From Metabacillus niabensis (GTDB lineage: Bacteria > Bacillota > Bacilli > Bacillales > Bacillaceae), in the NCBI RefSeq assembly GCF_020524345.1, contig NZ_JAIVLH010000007.1:1-64000 (forward strand): a DNA stretch of 64,000 nucleotides, in the 5' to 3' direction. A program made the translations under genes and the position numbers. Under the pieces are notes generated by a model, which saw only the letters and a program-made list of their open reading frames with translations, ran no database searches and was not told where the DNA came from. This document shows positions 41,410-49,867 of this stretch, piece by piece; the stretch's first letter is position 1; each line of letters opens with the position of its first letter.

Positions 41410-43139
41410 AAAAAATTCCATACGTAAAAACAACTCTCATTTTATTGGCTGTCTTCTTTATTTTGATACTCTTGAAAAATCTGTCTATCTCAACCGGGAA
41501 CGTACAAGTCGTTGAGCCAACAGAGGAGATTCAGGTAGAGAGAAATGCAGGAGATGAACCTCTTGTAGAGGATAAGCGAGTATATGAAGGACATGATGGA
41601 AATCAAGTGAAGCATGTGTATGTAACGGTTTTTGATCAAAAGGCTGTGCCTGATAATGATCTAACGTTTTACGAATTAAATGAATCCTATAAGGAATATA
41701 GCAACTTAGATGATGGTCCAAAACTTCAGATTTTATTTCAGACAGGAACGGCAGAGGGGCCAGAGAAAAATGGGTTTCTTAAAACAGATCAGTCGGCAAA
41801 TGCAACCATTGAACTGAGGGGGAGATCTAGTCGACTTGAAGCACAAAAATCGTATAAGGTCCGATTGAATGACAACGGTGGTTTATGGTTCGGGCAATCT
41901 GTACTCAATCTCAATAAACATGCAGATGATAAAACAAGAGTAAGAAATAAGCTTGCCTTCGATTATTTTGAAGAAATCCCTGATCTTATAAGCTTAAGAA
42001 CAGATTTCGTTCAACTGCATGTTAAGGATCTCACAGACCCTAAAAACGATGGCACATTTGAGGATTACGGCTTATATACACACATCGAGCAGTTAAATGA
42101 GGAAGCATTAGCTGCAAGAGGACTTAACCCAGATGGACATTTATACAAAGCGGAAAACTTTGAATTTTATCGTTATCCAGACAAACTTAAGCTTTCAAAT
42201 GATCCGGACTATGATAAAAAAATATTTGAATCGGTCTTGAAAATAAACGGCAGCGAAAATCATGAAGAGCTGCTAACGATGCTGGATGATGTTAATGACT
42301 TTTCAAAACCCTTTGATGAGGTATTTACGAAATACTTCCAAGAAGATAATTACCTAACATGGCTAGCTACAAATATCCTGTTCGGTAACTATGACACAAT
42401 GTCAACAAACTATTATCTTTATAGCCCGCTTAACTCGGAAAAATGGTATTTCATTCCTTGGGATTTTGATAAAGCATTAGGGCGGGATGCTGAAAGAACC
42501 GATGCCTTTCCAGATTGGCAAAATGGTATTCAACGGTACTGGGGAACTGTCATTCATAAACGTTATCTAAGAGATCCGAAAAATATTGAAAAATTAAATG
42601 CAAAAATAGAGGAGCTTTCTGACATCATTAATGAGGAAGCAACAAAGGAAAAGATCGATTCCTATTACCCGATTGTTAAACCGTTTGCTGTAAGAAATCC
42701 GGATCTTCGCTTTTTAAGCATAGAAGCATCCGAATTTGATCACTATTATAACAACCTTGAGACCGTAACAACGAGGTATAAAAAGTTATACGAAGAATCT
42801 CTTGAATACCCAATGCCAATCTTTTTGAATCATGAACGAAAGGGAAATCAGGATATTTTCAAATGGGAAACTTCACATGATTTACAGGAGGAAAAGCTGA
42901 CCTATCATTTTCAATTAGGCACAGATCCAACCTTTCAATCATCGATAATATCGATCAAAGATGCAAAAAAATTCACTTATGAAACCGATAAATTATCACC
43001 AGGACGATATTATTGGCGAGTCCTTGTAAAGGATGAAAAAGGCTATACTCAGATTCCATTTGATTATTATAAAGACCCTTCTAAAATTGTCCACTGGGGT
43101 GTACAGGAAATCATCGTTCCAAAAGGGGCAAAAAAATGA
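41406..43139 (+). CDS. CotH-family protein kinase-like protein
   Basis: This 577-aa membrane-anchored protein (helix about 8-25) has a CotH kinase domain: ELRGRSSR and the QKSYKVRL lysine (about 135-150), NKHADDKTRVRN (about 168) and the metal-binding FIPWDFD (about 349-355). A C-terminal fibronectin-like segment (about 485-577) follows. CotH kinases phosphorylate proteins with an unusual fold, e.g. spore coat proteins. Its overlap with pelG and the VTC gene puts it in the Pel operon, so its target may be an envelope protein or the Pel complex. Confidence 0.88.
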   Translation: MKKIPYVKTTLILLAVFFILILLKNLSISTGNVQVVEPTEEIQVERNAGDEPLVEDKRVYEGHDGNQVKHVYVTVFDQKAVPDNDLTFYELNESYKEYSNLDDGPKLQILFQTGTAEGPEKNGFLKTDQSANATIELRGRSSRLEAQKSYKVRLNDNGGLWFGQSVLNLNKHADDKTRVRNKLAFDYFEEIPDLISLRTDFVQLHVKDLTDPKNDGTFEDYGLYTHIEQLNEEALAARGLNPDGHLYKAENFEFYRYPDKLKLSNDPDYDKKIFESVLKINGSENHEELLTMLDDVNDFSKPFDEVFTKYFQEDNYLTWLATNILFGNYDTMSTNYYLYSPLNSEKWYFIPWDFDKALGRDAERTDAFPDWQNGIQRYWGTVIHKRYLRDPKNIEKLNAKIEELSDIINEEATKEKIDSYYPIVKPFAVRNPDLRFLSIEASEFDHYYNNLETVTTRYKKLYEESLEYPMPIFLNHERKGNQDIFKWETSHDLQEEKLTYHFQLGTDPTFQSSIISIKDAKKFTYETDKLSPGRYYWRVLVKDEKGYTQIPFDYYKDPSKIVHWGVQEIIVPKGAKK

Positions 43140-43840
43140 AAAAATTCCGTCATGAATTAAAATACTATATATCTGAAAAAGATTATTTTGCACTGCGTCA
43201 TCGAATTGGACTTGTGTTAAAGCAGGATCAAAACTCGATAAATGAAAAAGGATATTTGATCAGAAGCCTTTACTTTGATAATGTCCATGATCATGATTTA
43301 ATTCATAAAAACAATGGAATTCTTCGCCGGAAAAAATTCCGAATCCGAATTTATAACCACTCAGATCAAGTGATCAAGCTTGAAAAGAAAAGCAGACAGG
43401 GTGAATACATTTTAAAGACATCAGCCAGCATCACAAAGGATGAATATGAAAAGCTGTTAGAGTGGGATTATCAGTTTTTAAAAGAAAAGGGGAAAGAAAA
43501 TCCCCTCTATAAAGAGTTTTACCATTACCTGAATAGTGATTATATGAGGCCGCGTGTGATTGTTGACTATGTCCGGGAAGCTTATATTGGTCACATTAGC
43601 AATGTGCGGATCACCTTTGATAAAGAACTAAGTGTTGTAACAAATTCACTTAATTTATTTGATCCTAACAACAGTTCACAGGAAGTGATTGAACATCCAA
43701 AAATGATTTTGGAAGTAAAATACGATGAATTTTTACCTGAATATATTCGCGTATTGCTTCAGCTTGACGCACATAATAGGTCAGCCATTTCAAAGTATGT
43801 ATTATGCCGAATGAAATCAATTGAATATCACGGTCTATAA
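43136..43840 (+). CDS. VTC-domain (polyphosphate polymerase-like) protein
   Basis: This 234-aa protein matches the VTC domain of the tunnel-fold triphosphate enzymes, with paired acidic and basic strands (RHELKYYIS; KFRIRIYNHSD; IKLEKKSRQGEY; ILEVKYDEFLPEYI). In yeast VTC4 this domain makes polyphosphate from ATP. Bacterial genes for VTC, CotH and DUF4956 proteins often occur together with unknown function. ATGA overlap with the CotH gene. Catalytic activity here is not shown. Confidence 0.87.
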   Translation: MKKFRHELKYYISEKDYFALRHRIGLVLKQDQNSINEKGYLIRSLYFDNVHDHDLIHKNNGILRRKKFRIRIYNHSDQVIKLEKKSRQGEYILKTSASITKDEYEKLLEWDYQFLKEKGKENPLYKEFYHYLNSDYMRPRVIVDYVREAYIGHISNVRITFDKELSVVTNSLNLFDPNNSSQEVIEHPKMILEVKYDEFLPEYIRVLLQLDAHNRSAISKYVLCRMKSIEYHGL

Positions 43841-43853
43841 AGAGGAGAACTCA

Positions 43854-44537
43854 ATGGGAAACGAAGTAACAAATTTTAACGATATTATAAAAAATAGTTT
43901 TCTTAATCAGTCGATGTTTGGAAGTTTATCTGCAATTGATATTTTACTAGGTTTATTAACAGCCTTTATGGCAGGAGCTTTCATTTATGGGGTGTATCGA
44001 TACACGTACAAGGGAGTACTCTACAGTCCCAGTTTCAATATGACCCTGCTTGTCATGACAATGATTACAGCTTTAGTCATTATGACAATCAGCACGAATG
44101 TTGTTCTTTCTTTAGGGATGGTCGGTGCTCTAAGTATTGTGCGTTTTCGGACTGCTATTAAAGATCCACTGGATGTGGTATTTATGTTCTGGGCGATCGC
44201 AGCAGGAATATCGAGCGGTGCAGGACTATATTTCTTAACCCTTATTGGTGCCATTATTATCGGTGCGGTCATTGTCATCCTATCGCGGAAAAAGCATACA
44301 GACACCATGTACTTGCTTGTCATCCATTTTACAGAGCAAGCAAATGATGAAGTAAAACGGGAGCTGCAAAAATTAGATTACACCTTGAAATCAAAGGTTG
44401 TACGAAAACAACTCACAGAATTAACGGCTGAAATCCGTTTAAAAATTGATAACACAGCATTTATGAATCGATTGGGTGATTTAGAAGGTGTACAGGACGT
44501 ATCCTTAGTACAATATAATGGAGACTATGCGGTATAG
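43854..44537 (+). CDS. DUF4956 membrane protein
   Basis: This 227-aa protein has three or four transmembrane helices (about 30-155) and a C-terminal cytoplasmic ACT/MgtC-like domain. It matches DUF4956, whose members are regularly encoded beside VTC-domain and CotH proteins. I chose ATG 43854, 6 nt after AGAGGAG; an in-frame ATG inside the VTC gene has no site. It is the last gene of the operon. Confidence 0.85.
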   Translation: MGNEVTNFNDIIKNSFLNQSMFGSLSAIDILLGLLTAFMAGAFIYGVYRYTYKGVLYSPSFNMTLLVMTMITALVIMTISTNVVLSLGMVGALSIVRFRTAIKDPLDVVFMFWAIAAGISSGAGLYFLTLIGAIIIGAVIVILSRKKHTDTMYLLVIHFTEQANDEVKRELQKLDYTLKSKVVRKQLTELTAEIRLKIDNTAFMNRLGDLEGVQDVSLVQYNGDYAV

Positions 44538-44548
44538 ATTAAATAGAG

Positions 44549-44584
44549 AAGGCGCGTAAGATAAGTATTTTACGTGCCTTTTTA
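44549..44584 (+). terminator. Terminator of the pel operon
   Basis: A GGC-CGTAA/TTACG-GCC stem with TTTTTAT. Confidence 0.85.
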
Positions 44585-44892
44585 TATTATAAGATATGAA
44601 AGTTGATGTACTCTCCGAATCAATGGATGTGCATATGCAGTCTTTACGACAGGATGCGTTGTTTCAATTTATAATTGTGGATAGGGGAGGAGAGAAGGAA
44701 GAAATTTGGCGGAAATTGTCTAATAGTAAATATGTTGCTAAAAATCGTAAATAAATTTCTATAATCGAAAATAAGTTATCAAAATCGAAAATATCAAATC
44801 AAAAATCGTAAATAAATCTTCCTTTTTAAGCGGGACATTATGATAAATAGAAAACAAGACTGTGAAAATTCACGAAGTTTCACTACTATTCT
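44585..44892. other. Gene-free interval between pel and the GH114 gene
   Basis: Contains the phased repeat tract at 44708-44820 and nothing else that I can support. Confidence 0.5.
44708..44820. repeat. Phased AATCG(A/T)AAATA repeat tract, second locus
   Basis: Related units start at 44723 (ATAG), 44744, 44764, 44784 and 44805 (ATCG), a period of 20-21 bp. The tract opens with GGAAATTGTCTAAT, the same lead-in as the arrays at 6340 and 6495. The tract is not flanked by the GGGGGACAGG ends seen there. Confidence 0.75.
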
Positions 44893-45726
44893 TCATTCCT
44901 GATAAGTATCTCCCACTCGCATAAAAGCCGGGAAACGGTGCTTCTTACTTAACGCAAGACTTTCTTCATCTGTCACAACAGTCCACACCTGGATACGTCC
45001 CCATCGTTGCTCCTTTTTAAAATAAGTTAACCAGTTTTTTGCCCACTCACTTTCCGTTATATCTTTTGCTTCAAATCCTTCCCACAGCATCCCGTCTATA
45101 TAGGTATGAGAGGCTGTTTTAATGGTATCGAAGCCACGGTTTTGAATAATGAGCATATTTGGATAGTCTGACTTTATGTCCTTCAGCAACTGGACATACC
45201 CTTCCCTCATATACGTTTGGATGTCGATATCATCATGAAAATAGTAGTCAAGATCGTCTACAGTATCAAAGAAGATGCCATCAAGTCCTTTGTCTGCAAT
45301 ATAATGGTTGATCTTCCACATTAATGCCTCGCGATAATGGGATTCCCGAAGGTCCATCACATAGGTGTCCCATTCTTTTATATAAATTTTTTTCCCGTTT
45401 AATGTTGCATAATCTGAAGCCGCGATATGCTCCTTTAATTCAATATTCCAATTTTCCAATTGCATAAGACTGACATAACCAAAAACTTTTACATCTGATG
45501 CCTTTAAGAGGTTGACCTGCTCAGTTGTAAATGCAGTTGGTTCAATAATAACAGCATCATAATCAGCGAGCTTGTCTAGTTTTTCTTGATCAGGTTTTCC
45601 GTAAAAAATACTAAATGATTTCATGTTATAGATTGGACCATACCAAAGCATATTAAATATTCCTTTCCCAATGAAGAATAAAAGAATGAGGATGATGAAT
45701 GACAATAAGAGGTTTCTTTTTTTCAT
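44893..45726 (-). CDS. GH114-type endo-alpha-1,4-polygalactosaminidase
   Basis: This 277-aa TIM-barrel protein has an N-terminal signal anchor (about 5-27). It matches the GH114/polygalactosaminidase family: FYGKPDQEKLDKLADYDAVIIEP near the N terminus, YVMDLRE, and the acidic strand end GLDGIFFDTVDDLD (about 145-158). Pel is a partly deacetylated galactosaminoglycan, so the enzyme may trim or release the Pel made by the neighbouring operon, as the PelA hydrolase domain does elsewhere. It is convergent to the operon. ATG 45726 follows TAGGAGAAGG. Confidence 0.85.
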   Translation of the reverse strand: MKKRNLLLSFIILILLFFIGKGIFNMLWYGPIYNMKSFSIFYGKPDQEKLDKLADYDAVIIEPTAFTTEQVNLLKASDVKVFGYVSLMQLENWNIELKEHIAASDYATLNGKKIYIKEWDTYVMDLRESHYREALMWKINHYIADKGLDGIFFDTVDDLDYYFHDDIDIQTYMREGYVQLLKDIKSDYPNMLIIQNRGFDTIKTASHTYIDGMLWEGFEAKDITESEWAKNWLTYFKKEQRWGRIQVWTVVTDEESLALSKKHRFPAFMRVGDTYQE

Positions 45727-45888
45727 AACCTTCTCCTAATTTATATAGATGATAAGTAGTATTACACATTATTAGGTCGTTGGATAGAAGGAGTTTTTAC
45801 CCTAATCTATAAATTTAGTTATACCATAAATATCGGTGATCATCTAAAATAGTAAGAAAACGCTTACTACTAAAGGTGGGTCCACAAC

Positions 45889-46902
45889 ATGCGCTACATC
45901 AAATTATCCCTATACATCATGACCTTTTTCCTATTCCTTCTAACAGGCACGCTCACACTCTATTATGGAAAAGAAACCTTCCACTTCGAACCGGAAGAAT
46001 CTACTGACGCGCAAACCACAAAAACCGAACAAAAGCTTCACTTCGTCCTCATTCCCGAAGAACTCGATAATGACTATTGGCGCCTTGTCGAGCAAGGAGC
46101 AAGAGATGCGGCGAAGTTTCATAATGTTTACCTCGAATATCTTGGACCAAAGCAGGCCAACAATGATGAACACCTGAAAACAATTGATATGGCCATCGCG
46201 GGACTTGTGGATGGAGTGATCACACAGGGTGTAGCAGATCCTGAATTTAACACGCTCATCACAAAAGCAAAGGAAAAGCTCATCCCGATTGTGACGATCG
46301 ATACCGATGCGCCTGAAAGTGATCGGGCCGCCTATGTGGGCACAGATAACTACTATTCTGGCTTTCTAGCAGGAAAAGCACTGCTCAACGATACAAAGGG
46401 TGAGCAAAAGGTGGCCATCATCACAGGCCGTCATGAAGCACCACATCAAAAACTCCGTGTGCAAGGATTCAAGGACGCAGTCGCAACGGAAGAACGCATT
46501 GAAATTGTCGCGGTGGAAGAATCCAACATCACCGAAATCGGAGCAGTCGAGGCTGCCCATCAACTTTTACAGCAGCACCCAAAGCTTACTGCTTTTTACG
46601 GAACAAGTGCCCTCGATGGCATCGGCATTGCGAAGGTTGTCAAAAATCAAAAAGCAGAGGAAGATCTGTACATTATCGGTTTCGATATCTTACCTGAAAC
46701 CCTGCAATACATAGAAGAAGGGACAATTGAAGCAACGGTTGTGCAATTTCCGTATCAAATGGGCTATGAAGCCGTGGAAAAGCTGATTCTTCTGAACAAT
46801 GGAGAAAAGCTTGAGCCACTTCAACATACCGATACAAAGGTGATTCACAAGGAAGATCTACCGATTTCACCAGCTGCAATGAACGGAGGAATGCAGCCAT
46901 GA
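45889..46902 (+). CDS. Membrane-anchored sugar-binding sensor protein (RbsB/XylF-II-like)
   Basis: This 337-aa protein has an N-terminal membrane anchor (about 7-26) without a lipobox, then a periplasmic-binding-protein fold typical of ribose/galactose-binding proteins: LIPEELDNDYWRLVEQGARDAA (about 52-73) and AYVGTDNYYSGFLAG. It overlaps the sensor kinase by 4 nt. Together with the kinase and regulator it forms a three-component arrangement like XylFII-LytS-YesN of clostridia, where the binding protein signals to the kinase. The ligand is unknown. Confidence 0.87.
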   Translation: MRYIKLSLYIMTFFLFLLTGTLTLYYGKETFHFEPEESTDAQTTKTEQKLHFVLIPEELDNDYWRLVEQGARDAAKFHNVYLEYLGPKQANNDEHLKTIDMAIAGLVDGVITQGVADPEFNTLITKAKEKLIPIVTIDTDAPESDRAAYVGTDNYYSGFLAGKALLNDTKGEQKVAIITGRHEAPHQKLRVQGFKDAVATEERIEIVAVEESNITEIGAVEAAHQLLQQHPKLTAFYGTSALDGIGIAKVVKNQKAEEDLYIIGFDILPETLQYIEEGTIEATVVQFPYQMGYEAVEKLILLNNGEKLEPLQHTDTKVIHKEDLPISPAAMNGGMQP

Positions 46903-48338
46903 CAAGCATCCGAACCAAGCTGTTAGTTTATTTTCTAGCGTTTGTGTTTCTATTTAATATTGTGTCCTATTCGATCTATTTAAGCAGCTCCCAAATCGTG
47001 TCCGAGTACCATGGCAGCTTTGAGCGGTTTCTGCTTTTTAATGAAATCACCCAGCAGTCCACACAAATATATGAAAAAATCAACGCATATGTCGTGGAAA
47101 AGGATGAAGCGTATTTAAACGAATATCAAGATGTTAAAAAGCGTCTTCTGGAAAACAACGTCAGACTCGAGGAAGATGCGATCACAGGGATGAATAAAGA
47201 AGAACTTGAAAAATACCGGCGGATGATAAAAAACCTTCTGTTTGAAAGTGATGTCACGATCGCAGCAGTCGGCTATGACAATGTTGATCAATACACAACA
47301 CATGCAAAGGAAGTCCGAAATATTTCTTCCTATATATTAGAATCAACACTGCAGCTTCTGAATCTTGAGCTAGCGGAATATCAGATGTTTTATCAGGAGA
47401 TGGAAAATCGCAACCACGCATTCAAGTGGTTTTCAATCAATCTATTCGCCTCCACGCTCATTTTTGCGCTCATCGCAGCCGTTTGGTTTTCAAGAGGGCT
47501 AACAAATCCACTTAGAAGCCTATCAAAAGCGGCAAAAGAAGTGTCAGAAGGTAACTTTGATGGTCCGCCAATTAAGGTGAAAACAAATGACGAAGTAAAA
47601 GTACTAAGTGATTCTTTTCAACAAATGCGTGGCAACATCAAGCAATTAATCGAAGAGATAAAAGAAAAATCAGAACTGGATCAACTCTTAAAAGAGCTTG
47701 AACTAAAGCATTTGCAAAACCAAATCAATCCGCATTTTCTATTTAATACATTAAACACAATTTCACGAATGGCCTATCTCGAGGATGCAGCTGTCACGTC
47801 AAGACTGATTGAATCCGTATCAACCTTGCTACGATCAAGCCTTGGAGACATTAATAAAACCGTCACATTAAGAGAAGAAGTGCACGTTGTCAAAGAGTAT
47901 TTTTACATCCAAAAAACAAGATTTGCAGAACGAATTACATTTCAAACAAGTATCGATGATTCATGCTTAGATGTGAAAATTCCTGTTCTTACCCTCCAGC
48001 CATTAGTGGAAAATGCCTTTATACACGGTGTCGAAGGGTTGGAAGAAGGCGGCATCATCAGTCTCAATATCTATCAAAATACCAATCAAGTAATGATCGA
48101 AGTCACCGACAATGGCAAAGGAATGGATGAAGAAACAAAGCAGAAAATTTTCTCAAGAGAACAAATAGACCTGCATGAAGAGCACAGCGGTCATTCAACC
48201 GGAATTGGACTTCGAAATGTGATTAAACGACTAGAACTCGTTTACAAACAGCCGAACATATTAACAATCACATCACATAAAAACAAAGGAACAACGATCA
48301 AAATTCAGCTTCCAATGCAAGAGGAGGAACAACAATGA
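46899..48338 (+). CDS. YesM-type sensor histidine kinase
   Basis: This 479-aa kinase has two transmembrane helices (about 7-28 and 180-202), an extracytoplasmic helical region, a HAMP domain (about 205-255) and a LytS/YesM-type His_kinase domain with phosphoacceptor His279 in NQINPHFLFNTLN. A C-terminal HATPase has NAFIHG and DNGKGM. Overlaps both neighbours by 4 nt. It probably receives its signal from the anchored binding protein. Confidence 0.93.
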   Translation: MTSIRTKLLVYFLAFVFLFNIVSYSIYLSSSQIVSEYHGSFERFLLFNEITQQSTQIYEKINAYVVEKDEAYLNEYQDVKKRLLENNVRLEEDAITGMNKEELEKYRRMIKNLLFESDVTIAAVGYDNVDQYTTHAKEVRNISSYILESTLQLLNLELAEYQMFYQEMENRNHAFKWFSINLFASTLIFALIAAVWFSRGLTNPLRSLSKAAKEVSEGNFDGPPIKVKTNDEVKVLSDSFQQMRGNIKQLIEEIKEKSELDQLLKELELKHLQNQINPHFLFNTLNTISRMAYLEDAAVTSRLIESVSTLLRSSLGDINKTVTLREEVHVVKEYFYIQKTRFAERITFQTSIDDSCLDVKIPVLTLQPLVENAFIHGVEGLEEGGIISLNIYQNTNQVMIEVTDNGKGMDEETKQKIFSREQIDLHEEHSGHSTGIGLRNVIKRLELVYKQPNILTITSHKNKGTTIKIQLPMQEEEQQ

Positions 48339-49756
48339 AGGTAATCATTGTAGATGATGAAATCATTGAACGTAAAGCGATGAGAAAATTGATTTCAGAC
48401 AGCTTCACCCATATAGAAGTCGTCGCAGAAGCGGCAAACGGAAGAATCGCCATCGAAGAAGCAAAAAAGCATCAGCCGGACATCATGTTCATGGATATCC
48501 ATATGCCTGGCATCGACGGCCTTGAAGCGATCCGACACATCTCAGCCGAGCTTCCGCAAACCAAATTCATCATGGTATCAGCCTATGATTCTTTTGAATA
48601 CGCCAAACAAGCGATGAAGCAAGGAGTCAAAGAATACATCCTAAAACCTAGCAATAAGCAGGAAACACTCGAATCTTTGCTAAGACTGGAAAAAGAAATT
48701 ACGAAGGAGAGAATGCAGGTCGAACAAACAGAAAAACTCGCCAAACAGCAAATTCTAACTGCCATCTTGCAAAATGAAGTCACCGCGGACATCAAAGCTA
48801 TGTACCAAAAGTTATTCCGCGATGCACAAACAGCTTACTTTTTCGTCATAACAGGCAGTGATCATAAAACAATATCAGATTTATTGGCAGAGAAAACTTA
48901 TCTCGCAAAAGAACAGGGAGACAAGCTCATTGTCATGCTTCTATCAGACAAAAAATCCCTGCACCATGTAAAAGCCGATGCACTCACGCTTGCGAGATAC
49001 CTATGTCAATCCCAGCCAGAAGCAACAATCGGGATCGGCCTACCAAACTCTGAATTAACGAAGCTCTCGATCTCTTATCAACAGGCACTCCTTGCTTCAA
49101 CACAGTTAACAGCGGAAGGAAGGGTATCATACGGCTTTCCGTTATTACAGGAACATGAAGATAACACTGTCCGAAAGCTAGAAAAGGCGATACTTGAGGC
49201 AATTACAAATGGACGAATTGAACAGGCAACAGATTATTTCACCCTGTATTACGAGCATCTCACAAAACAAGAAAAAACAGTACGAAATTTAAGAGAATGG
49301 GCACTCCAAGTAAAGCATGCATTAGAAGATAAGGGAGTGAGCCTTCGTGAAACAAATGTGCTGGAAGCAGAAACGAAGACTGATTTTCTCGAACTCATCC
49401 GCTATTTTACCGAAAAAATAATTCTCCAAGGCGAAGGAAATGATCCAATCTCAAAGGCAAAAACCTATATCCATGATCACTACAGAGAATCCTTCAGCCT
49501 TGAAGATGTTGCTGACTACGTCGAACTAACACCGACCTATTTCACAAAGTTATTCAAAGATCAAACACAGCAAACCTTCATTGACTATGTCACAGACTAC
49601 CGGATCGAAAAATCAAAGGAGCTGCTGCGCCAAACAAATCTCAGCTTAAAGGAAATTGCCTATGAAGTTGGCTACAAAGATCCTAACTACTACAGCCGAG
49701 TCTTTAAAAAGTGGACAAATATATCACCAAAACAATTTAGATCGACCTTAAAATAA
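48335..49756 (+). CDS. YesN-type AraC-family response regulator
   Basis: This 473-aa protein has an N-terminal receiver domain with Asp54 as the phosphorylation site (MFMDIHMPG) and Lys104-type switch residue in YILKPSN. A long middle region follows, then a C-terminal pair of AraC helix-turn-helix motifs (about 370-473; SLEDVADYVELTPTYFTKLF). It should activate the downstream sugar ABC genes. It starts four bases before the kinase stop. Confidence 0.93.
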   Translation: MKVIIVDDEIIERKAMRKLISDSFTHIEVVAEAANGRIAIEEAKKHQPDIMFMDIHMPGIDGLEAIRHISAELPQTKFIMVSAYDSFEYAKQAMKQGVKEYILKPSNKQETLESLLRLEKEITKERMQVEQTEKLAKQQILTAILQNEVTADIKAMYQKLFRDAQTAYFFVITGSDHKTISDLLAEKTYLAKEQGDKLIVMLLSDKKSLHHVKADALTLARYLCQSQPEATIGIGLPNSELTKLSISYQQALLASTQLTAEGRVSYGFPLLQEHEDNTVRKLEKAILEAITNGRIEQATDYFTLYYEHLTKQEKTVRNLREWALQVKHALEDKGVSLRETNVLEAETKTDFLELIRYFTEKIILQGEGNDPISKAKTYIHDHYRESFSLEDVADYVELTPTYFTKLFKDQTQQTFIDYVTDYRIEKSKELLRQTNLSLKEIAYEVGYKDPNYYSRVFKKWTNISPKQFRSTLK

Positions 49757-49867
49757 TACAGAAATAAATAAAATAGTGCAGAAGATGGATGAGTGAAACG
49801 CTTCCATCCTCCTTTATACTAATGTTAGTAAGCGATTACAACAACAGAAACAAGGGGGATGTAGCAA

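Noticed and set aside
49800-49813. Good cre site before the sugar binding-protein gene
   Set aside because: TGAAACGCTTCCA is one base short of the 14-bp cre consensus, so I did not call it.
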